A stretch of DNA of 64,000 nucleotides from Kryptolebias marmoratus (taxonomy: Eukaryota; Chordata; Actinopteri; Cyprinodontiformes; Rivulidae): positions 15,993,705-16,057,704 of the forward strand of contig NC_051439.1 in assembly GCF_001649575.2 (NCBI RefSeq), given 5' to 3'. Each line of letters opens with the position of its first letter. Positions within the stretch are counted from its first letter, which is position 1. The translations under genes and the position numbers were made by a program. The notes beneath the pieces were generated by a model that saw nothing but the letters and a program-made list of their open reading frames with translations, had not been told where the DNA came from and searched no databases. Shown piece after piece: positions 34,760 through 47,704 of the stretch.

Positions 34760-37590
34760 GAACATATTAATGTCAAACTAAGATAGTGTCCTAATTACCC
34801 CAACTTTTATCCATTGTATGAGGATAAGCTAAGCTAAACTGAGTTATTGGTCTTATAGAGCTAAGTGTGTCCACAATTATCTTGTCTAAATCTTGTTTTA
34901 AACAAAACAGATATGTTTGCTTATATTCTTAATGACAAATATAGAAACGTGAACACAATTAAAGCAAGTATCAAAATGCACACGCATGAAGGTAATCATT
35001 TTAAAAAGGAAAAGTTGGGAAACGGTGAAATGCTGTTGTGTGGCCATGTTATAACGTACACAAGTTGTTTACACTGTAATTAGGAAAGATCCCAGCATTC
35101 ATCTCTCAGGTTTTTTTTTCCTTTCAGCTGCAGAGGCAGAGCAGCCTCCATTGCGGAAACGCCACCTCCTCGTACGGACAAGCTGTTAAACGCGGTGGAT
35201 GATTGGCACCCGGCAATCAGAGACAAGGCCCAGGGGCTCGTTTCCAAATATAAACGCATCGAGTGCAGCTGAGGGGAAACAAATGGAAAGTTTTACAGGA
35301 AAGCCCAGTGCATGATAACCATCTGCAAATTGAAAGCAAAGAAGGCAGTGATTACATTTGGGCTTTAATTAGAAGTTTCGTTAAACTTCCTGACCATCCG
35401 TACAGCGACACCTACACGTTACGCCACTTCAGACATCATCATGTCCTGGCCCACTAACTCACAGTGAAAATCTGTCACCAAATGATTTTTTACACTTTCA
35501 ACAAATCCCCAACATGTAGACGCCTCCAAAGAAAACCGTCCAGCTTCTCCCGTTTTGGCTCTAACAGGATGGGCTTGTTCTGGGATTTCTCTGCTGTGAA
35601 TCAGCACCAAATGGGAGCTTTAAGGTGGAGGGAATTCCCTCTCTGGAAACACCTTGAGCTGCACGTTTCTACCTGTTCCCCTCATTCACATGCACTACTT
35701 TTTTGTTCCTGCAGAGGCTGTAAAAGAACACAACATCCTTTCCAAAGCATGCCTGAACATGAAACAGAAAATAATTAGAGCGTGTGTTTTCTCCTGGCTG
35801 CAGCTGCATGGAGAAAAGATAAAAATGCCTCCACATGTTTTTGACTGTCATTACAGGTATTTTTACAAGTGGAGCATGTCAGATGTATCGCCAAAAAATA
35901 CCACCAAGGTTTTAATTATGGGCTTTCTAGCTGTTGTAGCTGTTACAGTTTGTCAGGACAAGTTATTGGTAAAAATGTAATGCATTTTAAAGTCATTTAA
36001 TGGGTTCTCGGAAGCTGAGATGACACATGGAGTGTTTCAGTTTGCTGTAATGGGCAAAGTGGGCTCCAGAACAGCGATGGTCTGGAGGGACCAAGGGGTG
36101 TGAATGCAGGACTGGGCAGTAACTGATGGAAATGTTAGCAGGATAAGGTAATCATATTACAAGAAAATGTTCAAAAACCAAAAAAAACGATGTCAGCAGA
36201 TTAGAATTTGCTCAATAATTTTATGAAATTAAGTGAAATGTTCAAGATCTGATGATCACAGCAAGTTTATTGAAAGCAACTGGACTTCATTTTGGATTCT
36301 TGAAGTCATTTCAAAAAGTGACGCCTTCTGTTCAAACTCTCATCACGTCCCAGACAGCTGAGAATCTCAAAACTTCTGACAAAACATTTGCAATTAACAG
36401 TGTAACAAAACGAACAGCCACCAAATTAAAACAACAACAACACAATTAAAAAAAAAAACAAGAAAGAGACTTCCCAGTTAGAGGTAAATTGAATGTAAAA
36501 TTGGGAAAAAAATTAAAATAAATTTTTACTGATCAAGAAATTTCCCTGCCCAGGATCCCCTTCTTTAAATAAATAACTGAAAGGACTGACTTTGTTTCAA
36601 ATAATAATATGATTTCTGACTTAAGAAGCTGGTAGTAACTTCAAGCATTAATATATATGCTACTGAGTACAAAAAGTAAATATGTAAAGATTAAATGCTC
36701 TCATCAGGGTTTCTCATTTTTGCAGAAAAGGTTATCCCAGGGCTGTTAGAGGTGTCGTCTGTTTGCAGTTACTTATCCCCAAAGTTTCAAGATATGCAAA
36801 GAATGATTGTTTGGTACCTTGAAATGAAATCATCCATAACCCTCCTGAAGCCTTCAAAAGAGAGAGAGAGAGACACAGAGAGGTAGAGAAGCCCTTGTAA
36901 CTTTGGGTCAATTTAACTAGAAGGCCATGGGAAGGTTAAAATTTCATCAAAGAAAAAATACAATAATCATATTTGTTAAGAATTTACTTAAAGTCAAAAG
37001 TGAACCTGGAATCCATGAATTCAGAAAATATTTCAAGCTGTTTTTGGTATGAAATAGAAATGTTTTTCATTCCTGCAAAATGCAACAAACAGCCCCAGTG
37101 AGCAGCAGACACCAGACGCTGCAGCTGCCTCGGAGATAATGAGCAACAGCCGGTGTCTCTTCTCATCGCCGGCTCGGAGCCGCGTCTCTGCCTCCAGCTG
37201 TGAGCCGAAGAGCTGAACTTCGTACCGTCTGAATCACCAGGATTGTGTGTTGCTGTGTGACGCAGGGGAAATGTTCTGCTCAGGATTACCTGATAGAGAG
37301 CTGTGAGGGAGGATGAACGGGGGTGCTGACAAAACTCAGCCTTATTTTTCCATCATCTTTCCGGTCACAGATGCACACTACATGTTTCAAATAAGGACAG
37401 ACGGCCAACTGGGAAAAGAGGAGAGGGAAGGACTGACATCATCTGCAACTTTTAACGTTCCACAGAAGAATCTGTTAAAAACATTCTTCACTTTTATTTG
37501 TTCCTTCACGCAGTGACTCCTAACTTTGTTGTAGTATAGAAATTAGAGTGAATGCTGAGAGCTGAATGACTTCACTGAAGTTTACTGTTT
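34760..37590. other. Intergenic stretch with GC-rich islands
   Basis: No gene recognised. Two islands stand out: 35128-35272 (see the exon-like entry) and 37090-37320, which is GC- and CpG-richer than its flanks (GCCGGCTCGGAGCCGCG). An AG-rich run lies at 36859-36892. Open frames at 35464-35980 lack family features. Confidence 0.4.
35128..35272 (+). other. Exon-like GC-rich segment, function unknown
   Basis: A strong acceptor-like tract (GTTTTTTTTTCCTTTCAG) ends at 35127. After one base, 47 codons stay open to TGA at 35270-35272, including KLLNAVDDWHPAIRDKAQGL. The segment is much richer in G, C and CpG than its surroundings. I do not recognise the peptide. It could be a terminal coding exon of an unidentified gene or a conserved regulatory element (GATTGG and CAATCAGA motifs are present). 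Confidence 0.3.
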
Positions 37591-37592
37591 GG

Positions 37593-37890
37593 TGCTAAAA
37601 CTAAAAGAAACAAAAATGCTAGGTAAAAGCCAAAAGAAGCAAAACTAACTAAAAGCTTAACAAAGCAAAATACAACCTAAAACTTTAACATAGCAAAAGG
37701 CTAACTCTAAGTAACATAAGCCTGGAAATAAGTTAAAAGTAACAAAAGGCTAGTTTAAAACTTAAAGTAACAACTGGTTTACCAAAAGCTAAAAGTAACA
37801 AAAAGCCTTGCTAAAAGCTAAAAGAAGTAAAAAGCTAGTTAAAAGTAGCAGAACAGTAGCTAAATGCTGAAAGTAGCAAAAGACACTTTT
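37593..37890. repeat. Degenerate AAAAG-rich minisatellite
   Basis: Ten or so imperfect copies of a unit near AAAAGCTAAAAGTAACAAAA with GGCTAGTT between them. The unit length drifts between about 25 and 32 bases. There is no coding frame. The pattern is typical of an old tandem array. Confidence 0.8.
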
Positions 37891-37894
37891 TAAA

Positions 37895-39995
37895 ATAGTG
37901 TTTTGAAGGAACTGAAGAGATTTTAATGTTTTTCTATAGGGAAAATAATTGTAAATAAAAGGTAAATATTCAGGATTTTTTTTTTTTACAAAAATCGAAA
38001 GTCCTAGCCTTGTTTGCACATTGTTTCTCTTTTGCACAGCAGACGTAGATGTTCCTCCTTTTTTTCCCCTAAACATTTCTCATCGGAGTTAAACCTGCTG
38101 GAGATCTCCACTCAGCAGAAATCTGGGAGCTGTGCAACAAGAGTCCGCGGGGAGTCGTTTTAACCACAGCTTTTCACCGTCTGCGAAACTTCACACACAC
38201 GGAGTGATCTCAGCTAGAATGAAAACGTGTGAAAACGGTTATGGAGGTTCAGAGCGAAGCAGTTTGACTGCTGGCTGAACGTGGCTGAGGAGCACGAGGT
38301 GTTTTGATGGGACGTAAGTGGCATGATGCCCGAGACCAAAAGCGGATTGTATGTCTCTCAGATCTGTGAAAACTCTTAACGACACTCGTGCACAAAAGCA
38401 TTGTGGTTATTCCCAGGAGTCCCGAGCGCAGAGGCCAAGTTAAATCATCTATTTGTCTTGAGCTCGCCTCAGAATGATTGCTGCATTCAATCTGATCACC
38501 TGAGCACAGATTTCCAGAAGATGGACAGCTCTAAAACTCATTGTATAAAAAGTCCGCCTGTCTATTAAAAGCCTGAAAAAAACCACAACCATCCTGTGAT
38601 AAAAGGTAAAAGAAAGGTGATGAAAAGTTTCAAACGCAGAACATTTTTCTGACACTGTGTCAAAAAAGGAATATGTACAGAGCTTGTGTTTGGAGAAAGC
38701 AAGTGGAAAAAGGGACAATGCCAAACCAATAAAAAACAGGCGCCGCATGAACAAAATAAAGCTCAAAAGGTTTCACATGTTTCACATGTCGTCACAGACA
38801 TCGACTGTAAAAGGGCACTTTGTTTTAAAGGTTGTTCTTCTTCCAGCTTTTCCAGTGTCTCAACCCTGAACAAAAACTGGTGCAAACACAGGCTGATAAA
38901 TAATTTCATTGTCTTTGTGCACAGGTGAGGACAGATATAAGACTGGGCTTTGTCACATTACCTGGGAAGATCATCATATTCTTTACTTCATCCTAAAAGA
39001 TCCACTGGAAAGCCCATCATTCCTGCAAAACACTCAAACAGGCAAGGTCACTACAGCATTTTTTCAAATACAGCGTTCTTTAAAGGATGGTAGACGTGCA
39101 TCTAATACGTTTATGAAAATCTTATTAGAATCTGTCCACTGGTTCATAAGATGGCTTCCTATAACAGGCAAACACAAGCACACACACATATATAAACATA
39201 TTATTAACTCAATCTGTTGACATTAGTGTAAAATATATGGTTAAGGAATTTGAGTGGAACATAACAGATAAAAGCACCGCAGGCAGTAATGACAGAGGAA
39301 ACCTGTTTGGATTATCAAAGTGACTGGTGGCAGATCTGTGGTGACAACTCGGACAAAATATGATTTACAGTTAATGTCTGAGTAATTGTTGGTCTTCTGT
39401 GAAGATTTGGGAACATAACATGTGGGGGGAAAATAAAATGCATAAACTAAAACCCGTTGATGCATGAGTGTATAAAAAGTGACAGGATCCAGCAATCATC
39501 ATGGCGCCTGAACATCCCCTCCTTCCCCCGCAGTCATTCCTGCCTCTTGTTTGTGGGACGTTTGCTCTTATTGAGTACTTTCAGCATCCTCCTCGTTCTG
39601 ATCAGACTCCATCTTAATTTGAAATCCAGTCGGAGGTGTTTCCAGTGTTTTCTCAAAGCCTCAAACAAATCTCCTGGAAATACGAGCGTTCCCATAAACC
39701 ACGAGACGAGGAGAACGGAGAAAACTGTTTCAGCACATGGCTGTCCCCGGACTAGGAGAAACTCTCAAACTTAGATATTCTCTTCTTGCTTGCTCAATGC
39801 CAGGAATCATAACATATATACATATGATGTCAGACAACAGAACGACAACACTAAAGTGTTTGGATAATAATACTGTTTGCTGTGTAAATTAAGTATTTTC
39901 CTCAATTAACATGACTGAAGACGTAAAATATGAACATCTATTAAAGTAATTCATATCAGCCTGCTGTTTGTATATTCATCATCATGTTAATTTCT
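37895..39995. other. Intergenic stretch, partly CpG-containing
   Basis: No gene recognised. 38090-38470 is visibly richer in CpG than the rest (GTCCGCGGGGAGTCG, TCCCGAGCGCAGAGG) and could be a regulatory element. Open frames between 38449 and 39774 overlap one another on both strands without motifs. Confidence 0.4.
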
Positions 39996-40000
39996 CTGTC

Positions 40001-40110
40001 TGTTAGCAAAATATCTCATGAACCACTGGATGGATTTTAATGAAACTCAGAAAGTATCCCCAATGAATACTCCAAGTGTAAACATGGTACATAAAACAAT
40101 GAATACATAG
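40001..40110 (+). repeat. Palindrome-end family, left-end fragment
   Basis: Carries the cleanest left block of the family: TGTTAGCAAAATATCTCATG, AACCACTGGATGGATTTTAA and TGAAACTCAGAAAGTA. The homology then fades. Confidence 0.7.
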
Positions 40111-40114
40111 TTGT

Positions 40115-41725
40115 GGGTGATCCGAATTGTTTAGGGAATGCTAGTTTCATTTAAAAAGTTTGACTGCACTTACACAGCTGTATACAGTAGAAATTTAGCT
40201 ATTTGGTCAATGCAAACCATTTCTTTTTTAATTTTTTGCCACTTTTTGTGTGGTTTTTTGACAAAAGAAAAGTGTGATTAAAGTCACATGGCTTGCTTTT
40301 TAGCTGTACAAATGCAGTTCCGTGCCTTTTTGGGTCTCTTGTGTTTTTCAGGACATATTGTTTATTCTGCAAATCTAAAAATGCATATAAGTTCAGTTTA
40401 AGCACTTATAGTAACTGTTAAATGGTGTCAAATGTTCTCTTTTTTTGGATTCTGCATTCAGTTTACCTTATAGTCAGTTTAGTTTGATTTTTTTTTTACA
40501 GGGTCTGATGTTTTTGTGCATTTTGCTCAGTTTTTCTTCCTATATTTCATAAAACCTTTAAACTACAGTGCGTACAGTACTATTGAAAGCTAAACACAAA
40601 TTTGAAGTTGTCACTGAAATTCTGGCCTCGACACATGGATAGTTAAAAGGCAGAGTTTGTTAAAATCTCTTTTTTGTACAGCATTTACAAAAATCCTACT
40701 TTTCCTCAGCAAACACGTGTTTTGCCTGTGACTGAGAAGTGCAAACACAGCAGAACATATTAGTTTTGCAAAATATCTGTGCTTCTTTGCGGTTTCTTCA
40801 ACTCTCCTGAATCTAACATAAGCATGTAATCTTCGTGATATAAGATAATTCTGCTAGCTTCTGCTATTATCATTAATATATTTGTATTTGTGTGTGAGGG
40901 GTGTAATGATATGGCCAGATGTAGGCGTGAGGGGGAGTAAGTGAGCAGGGACTCCGGTCCATTTCCTTCTGCCCACTCAAAGAAATCAGAAGATCTGGCC
41001 ACACTCAGCGTGAGTGGGTGTTTGTGATTGGACATGTATTTGAGGCCTGGATTATCTATTGGACCAGACATATTTCTGCTTCTGCTTATGCAGCAGGTTG
41101 GAAGTGGAAGTTTCTCGAACCTTGATCTCCTCTCAGCTGGCGTCACACATTTGACCACATCCAGACGCTTCTCTCGCTCCTCTGCTGAGTCTGATTTCAG
41201 CTCAGGAGAGCAGCGTCTGCCAAAGTGGCGGTGAAGAGATGAGCGCCGCTTCCTCTGGAAGACTGTATATCTGATTTGACAGATTTCCTCATGAGATGAG
41301 TTCTTATATAATTACTATCCCGAGGGCAAGGTTTTGATTGAGTTCACAGAGTCCACCGTAGTAATGAAGATTAACAAAAAAATGTACAGTATGAGTGAGC
41401 TTCTACATTTTTTTTTTGCCCAGAAAGAATAAATATGTAAGACTCAGTATAAATCTGTTTATTTTAAGCAATTAAAACAGTCCAACTAATGCAAACTAAT
41501 ACCAACTAAGTTTTTAATCTTAATTATTTGTCATTAGTTGATTTGTAGCCTAAAAAGTTCTTTTCACACATTTTCCATTCATCAAAAAATGCATCGACAT
41601 CAACACCAGCGTCTCAAAAACAAAGCACTGATCAGTTTTTAACTGAAATGAAGACATCGATCATTGTGTCCAGTTAAAATTTTATATTTTACTGGTGGAT
41701 GAACTGTGTTTTTACAAATCATAAA
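40115..41725. other. Intergenic stretch with a long minus-strand open frame
   Basis: No recognised gene. On the minus strand one frame stays open from about 41321 down to 40760 (about 187 codons), across a GC-richer island at 40900-41270. The Arg/Ser/Glu-rich reading has no family feature I know. See the matching finding. Confidence 0.3.
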
Positions 41726-41728
41726 TTC

Positions 41729-41892
41729 TTCCCACAGTCCAAAAACATGCATGTTGAGTTAATGAATGACTCTAAGTTTTAACTAGGTGTGAGTGTGACT
41801 AATTGTCCATTTCCCCGGTCCTTTTCTGGTGATGGACTTAGGTTAATCCTAACCCTGAACAGGATCAAGCAGATATAGAAAATGGTTAGATG
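41729..41892 (+). repeat. Diverged second copy of the SINE-like repeat
   Basis: CTTCCCACAGTCCAAAAACA, TGCATGTTGAGTTAATGA, GGTGTGAGTGTG, CCTGAACAGGATCAAGC and ATAGAAAATGG match the right half of the repeat at 34425-34758. The left half with the B box is absent. Confidence 0.65.
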
Positions 41893-41894
41893 TA

Positions 41895-44800
41895 CTTTTT
41901 ATATATTTATTGTTTCATAAATTAATAGGAAACGAATATGGACCTTAAAAAGCTGGAGATTTATATGTGCTGTCAACAAGATCTTACCAAAAAAATGATA
42001 AAAATGGCAAAAAGCAATGGAAATGTGCATTTAAGATTAAATGTGTGTTTAGACTAATCTGCAGCACAGATCTAATAAAGTAAAAGTCTAAATTTTGACT
42101 CCCAGACTATGCGTTTCCATTCCTGGTAAAGTCTGGGTTAAACAAAAGCATTTAATCTACATATTCAAACACACTTTTTTTCTTACTTTTTAATTTAACA
42201 CCTTTAACCCAGACATCGGTGTCAGTTTTGTCTTTTCTGATGTCTTTTAAACAATTACTCTGTGCATCAGTTTGTCAGATAGTCTGCCTGCTAAATGTAT
42301 ATTTAATGATTATTTCTTGAAAGTTTTATTAAAAATCTGTTCATTGGTGAGACACAAACATGATTGTTTGTGACATTATATCACACAGGTACTGAAAACT
42401 TGTTTTAAAGCAAAGTTTATCTTATGCGTGTTCATGATAGCACGTTGGCCTCATTTCAGGTGATTAGGATTTATAAGATGTCTGAAACAATTTAAGGTCT
42501 AAACAAAGAAAGCCTATTTGTTCATATAACGACTCATCAGATCATGTGATTTCCTAACAGCTCCTATGGGCTCTCCTTCAGTTTTCCATATGTACAGTAT
42601 TCTTCCATTCTTTTTACCAGAACTCAGTCACGCACTTTCCATTCCCACACGTGGAAGTCTTTGTAGTCAGAGGGCAGATCCATCTTATCGACCACAGAAA
42701 TCTGCACTTCATTTGCAGCTAATGTGGTTTCTGTGTTGATTTGTGTCTTACGTGTATTTTGTTTTCACTCTGTTCATTGTACATGACTTTACAACTGGAG
42801 CAAGAACAAATGAGGCCACGCAGCTCATGCAGTTTAAATCAGATTCGCTCCGTGAACCGACACCTTTCAAACAGTGTGACCTCAGAGCGAAACGCAGAAA
42901 TGATCAGAACACTCTGCTGTGTGTTAGCTCACAAGCATTTTTGTGTAAAAAAAAAAAAAAAGTCCCACTCTGGTGTTGTAATGTGAAGCACACTTGCAAA
43001 ACAATTCACACAATTACAGCTCAGTCATGAAAACCACATGCAGATTACTCGCCCTTTAGTTTTTCCTCAGATTTACACATCAGAATCTTCATTTAGGATG
43101 GTTTCTGTTCATAAATTGAAATTCTGAATTTTTCAAGAGATATTTCAGAGGCATGACCTGCGTGAAAACAGATCTGCACCAGAAAAACATTGTGCTCAAT
43201 ACTGGATCAATTTAAAAAGCTCCACAAAAAAAAATGCAGAAAAATTCACCCAGTTAAAAAAAAAAAATTACAATCATTTCTGATTTATAATTAATTTTCT
43301 GTGTGGTCCAATCCAGTATTCCATAACTTCTCATCACTTTCACCCTTCATCCCTTAGCTCATCCCTACCAACAACCAATTATTCGTCCTGAGGGGTCCTG
43401 AGCTAGCCAGGTTGTGCCTGTTGGGAGACTAGTTGGCAACGCAAAACTGGAAGAAAATTGCAGGAAAATTAGCAAATTTTCTACACAGTCTCACTAAACT
43501 CTGAGCGTCTGCAACAAGTGAGCCATGTAAGCTGCATTTTGAGCAGGTAGTTTTTGAAAACCGCTGCCTACTTATATGTGCAGAGATTGCAAAACTGCAT
43601 TCTTGACTGCGTACTTTATTTTGTTCTCCATCTCCAGCACTATCATACTTACCTCGGCTCTTTTTGTGCTCACCTTGGCAGCTGCCCCCATATTTGTGAT
43701 TTAATTTACTGGAGTACACTTTTACTTAAAGATAGAAAGATTTTGATCATTTTTTTATAGTTATTTATTCTCAGTGGGGCTCTTAGACATTTGCCTTAAA
43801 TGTTTACTGTCAAAGGAGAACCTCAGTGCAGGTGACAAAATACAGCTCTGAAGCTTTTGAGACGTGTTGAAGACACATTTCAGATGACTGCTACAACTAC
43901 GTGACTATTTTAAGAAAAGAACTGCTGCACAAATCTCGAGCGACGGGACTGCACGCCACTGCAGCTCGTGTGAGGTAACTGAGAGCCCAGCAAAAGTCGC
44001 AACGCATTCTGCAGACCTCATGATTGCCCTTCACCAACTAGTCACAGCCCAGTGAGATACCTCCTTTAATCCGCGTGCAGTCTGGCAGTAATCACGCTCT
44101 TAGCAAGGAGGAGCTGTGCTGTAATTCAGGCTGTCAGCCAGCATTCCTCGATCTGCTAATGATAGACAATTATCACCAACTTGTGGAAAAACAGTGGGAT
44201 ACCAAACAGGATTGTCTCTGCACTTACAGTCGTGATGATTATTACTAATAGCTACAGCAGCTGTTAACATGGTGTCTGCAGGGTGATGTCATTGTTGAAC
44301 TGAGGCTAACTTTATGTGGCTGCCACAGACCAGGGGAGTCATGGTTTCAATTATGGGAAGTGTTGCAAATTTAAGCATGTTTTAACAAAGAATAGTGCAA
44401 GTATGAGGGTCATTGTGGAATATTTTTCAAACAGTTGACGCAACAGTGCAAAAAGAAAAACAACTGTACATTATAATGACGGTCTTTGTTTCCATTTGGA
44501 CTCATAGTATCACATGTGCTTTGCCTCATCGTGGAGGTATTTTTAAGAATGCATATGCCTAATTTAATAAAGCCGGATAAAACTCAGTAGCCGTTTCACT
44601 ATCTGCCTTTTCAGCTCACAGGCTTCCTCCTTTCAAACACATCTGTTCTTAGCTAGCCTCCTGGCATCAGCTCTCCCTTTAAATGGGACGTGGTCCAGGC
44701 AAACTTTCACTCATCCCCCCGCTGACAGATTTTTGTGGAAAGTCTGTGTCCAGTTACGCTGCAAAAACAGCCAAAGGCCAAAATCTGACCAGAGAGGATC

Positions 44801-45660
44801 ACAGCGAGAAACAGGTTGGTGACATTTATATCACCACCAACACAGGACATAAGGTTTAGAGCCGGAGGGTAACAAAACTCTTCAAAATTAGCTATGACAC
44901 TAAAAATTAGCTATGAATAAGTGGGATTTTACTTCACACCTACTGTCTGTTCTCACACCATGCATTGTTAGGAAGCAATTCTGTTCTGAGCATCAGTGAT
45001 AGCACTATTGTTTACTGGTTATCATCTGTTTTGAGTCATTTCAACGAACAGGAAGCAACTGAAGAGCATGATGAGGTGTCTTTTAAAAGGCAGTGATAGG
45101 TTAACAATCGTCCTGTGAGGCTAAAAATTAGTAGTTCTTTTTAAATGCTCTCTGCTCCAAAATTATACCCCCTTTTGACCTGTTCTCCAGCTGATTCATA
45201 TCTTCTTTTTTTTTTTACGATGCTTCCAGCCAAACTCGATTTGTTTTCTCACAACATGAAGACAAATGACTATTTGATTAAGTAAAGCATATTTTTTGCA
45301 ATGTGATGTACTTGTAATGTACACTGATCAAGATTAAAACCACCTGCCTAATTTTGTAAAACTCCTCATTGTGCTGACAAAACTGCTCAGAGACTCCCTG
45401 AGACCTTTGTGATATCAGGCACCACAACATTAGCAGCAGATCTTTCAAATCCTGCATGCTCAGATGGGGCCCCCGTGGATCTGATCTTGTTTTTTCGAGC
45501 AGACAGATGTGCAGATGCTCCATGTTCCCATGCAAATGTTCATGCACCAATGATTTACTCTTTTTTATGTTGTACAGGTGGCATTATGGACACACTGACT
45601 GCTCCGCATGCTGCTGTTATTTCTTTCTAACATGGACAAAAAGAAGCAATATTTTATATA
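41895..45660. other. Intergenic stretch, no gene recognised
   Basis: AT-rich, with poly-A tracts at 42949-42961 and 43257-43267. A slightly GC-richer patch at 43930-44130 shows no coding signal. I see nothing else in it. Confidence 0.45.
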
Positions 45661-45665
45661 CATTA

Positions 45666-45740
45666 TAGTTTGCCCCATGCACATTATGATATTTTGTCCC
45701 CATGCACATATGATAGTTTGTCCCCATGCACATATGCCAT
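45666..45740. repeat. Three-copy tandem repeat of about 24-25 bases
   Basis: Three adjacent copies of a unit like GTCCCCATGCACATATGATA with GTTT/TTTT spacers. The second and third are almost identical, and the first has one extra base. It is local to this site. Confidence 0.85.
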
Positions 45741-45744
45741 AAGC

Positions 45745-47700
45745 AATGGTTCTTTGGATCACTATTAATAGGTACTAAGCCCTCCAAGGAGCAACCTACA
45801 AGACATATTAGATGTGTTGCCTAAGTCATCAGGTTATTGTCACAGTCTTAGTCCAACTTTATTCTTTTATAGTCAGACTTAAAAGAGCAGTTTATTCTGC
45901 TTTAGTTTTAAAAGCTAATGGTGAACGTGGGGCATATTATCCCATACTTTAAATAGTGACAAAAGTGTTTAATAAACATTGTTATTCTTGTAATCTTTAC
46001 TTAATTTATCACTTTTTAAATGATGCGACTGATGAGTTTTTGTCATAGCAAATATATGCAAATACATTACTAAAATAACTCTTATAAGTATTTTTTTAGA
46101 TCTCAGCTGTAATCTGTATCTGAATTAAATGAAGGCAACAACTAAAAAAAACCATTGTTGTATCACTTTCAGAGTGATCCTGTGTCACTTATGATCCTGT
46201 GATATCACTAATTAGACCCTTTCAGCAAGGTTCCGAACCTTAAAAATCTGCTGTTGTTCGTTTTCTTTGTGCTGATTAGTTGTCTTTAAGTCTGACTGTA
46301 TTATGAGTCAGAAGCTAAAACTGAGCATAAATGTGGAAAAGTGAAAAACTAACCGATGAAGAGTGAAACAGGCTTACACAAACCCTTGTTCTTCACTGAT
46401 TTCTTGCACTCCCTGCATCCTTACCACATTTCTTATTTCTGCTTATTAGCAGTTAGAGAGTAGAAAGCATTACCTGAGACTACATCAGAAATATTTCACT
46501 GAATGCACAGTTAAATCAGATTATGAACTCCATTTGACACCATCTACATGTCTTTTACTGCTTTCTCTGATGGCTGTAAAACAGAAAATCCACCCTGGCA
46601 ATCACTCAGAGCAGTGTGGTAATTTTATTTCTGAATCTTATGGTAAACCTTAAGGCCGAAACGTTGCTCATCTGCGTTTCGCCTCCCTTTACATGATGTT
46701 TGATGTTTACTTGTACATGTGGCAACGGTTAGAGATCTTTTTCTGTCATGTAGGGTATTTGTTCCTTTCCACTTCACAGACTTGAAAGCACAGAGTTTTA
46801 CCAAACATAATGAAAATGTAAAGCTGTGCATTCTAAATACGAGTTGTTTAAAAGAGAAAATGTAATTGTGGCAAAGCTTTATAATCAAGCTGAATTTTGG
46901 ACTCCTGAATCCCTTCAGTGCTTTATTATACTTGGCAGTGTTGTTATTCTGTAATCATCTTCTTCATCCTGAAGATTAGAAGAACATTTGGGTTCTCTTT
47001 ATGGTAACTTCTTAACCAAGAACATTTTGGGCTTTAAATGTTCAAGATTCCCAGTCTGTTTGTTGTTCAAACATGTCATCTTTCCATAACTATAAAGGGA
47101 TTTTTATGTATCCGGTTTGGACATGAAGGAGCACATTAATCACCTCAAATAAAAAAATCAGTGGCAAACAGGTCAAACACGGTGACATCTGAACTATTTG
47201 AAGACAGATGACAGGTTTATCGACATTTACAAAAGGTGGGTAAATTTATGTCATGTTTAGAAACATATCTACAACCATTATAATGATTTATAAATCCAAA
47301 TTTGGTTAAACAAACTTAGTGACTATATTAACATTTGTCTGAAACAACAAACATCTTTAAACAAACTGTAGCATTTGTTTAAAATGATAATCTTCCACTG
47401 GGAAGATTGGTGATTTCAGGGATCTGCTGTGTCCAAGTGTCTTTCGGCAAGACATTACACAGCCATTTTAGCCACCAGTTGATGTTTGATTGCAGACAAA
47501 AAAAAATAGTTTGTAAATATATAATGAAACATTAAATTTAAGTGTTTGTCCGAATAGAGAAATGACTGTAAAAAAAAAAACCTTTTACAAACCTGGACAT
47601 CGCTTAAAAAGAAGTGAGGACCTTAAAGAAATAATTTTTTCTCTTTCCATTCTGAAATATTATATTAAATTCCAATGTATCTCTGACATAAGTGACAAAG
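45745..47700. other. Intergenic stretch, no gene recognised
   Basis: AT-rich, mostly single-copy-looking sequence. No motif, splice structure or repeat family could be supported. Confidence 0.45.
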
Positions 47701-47704
47701 GACA

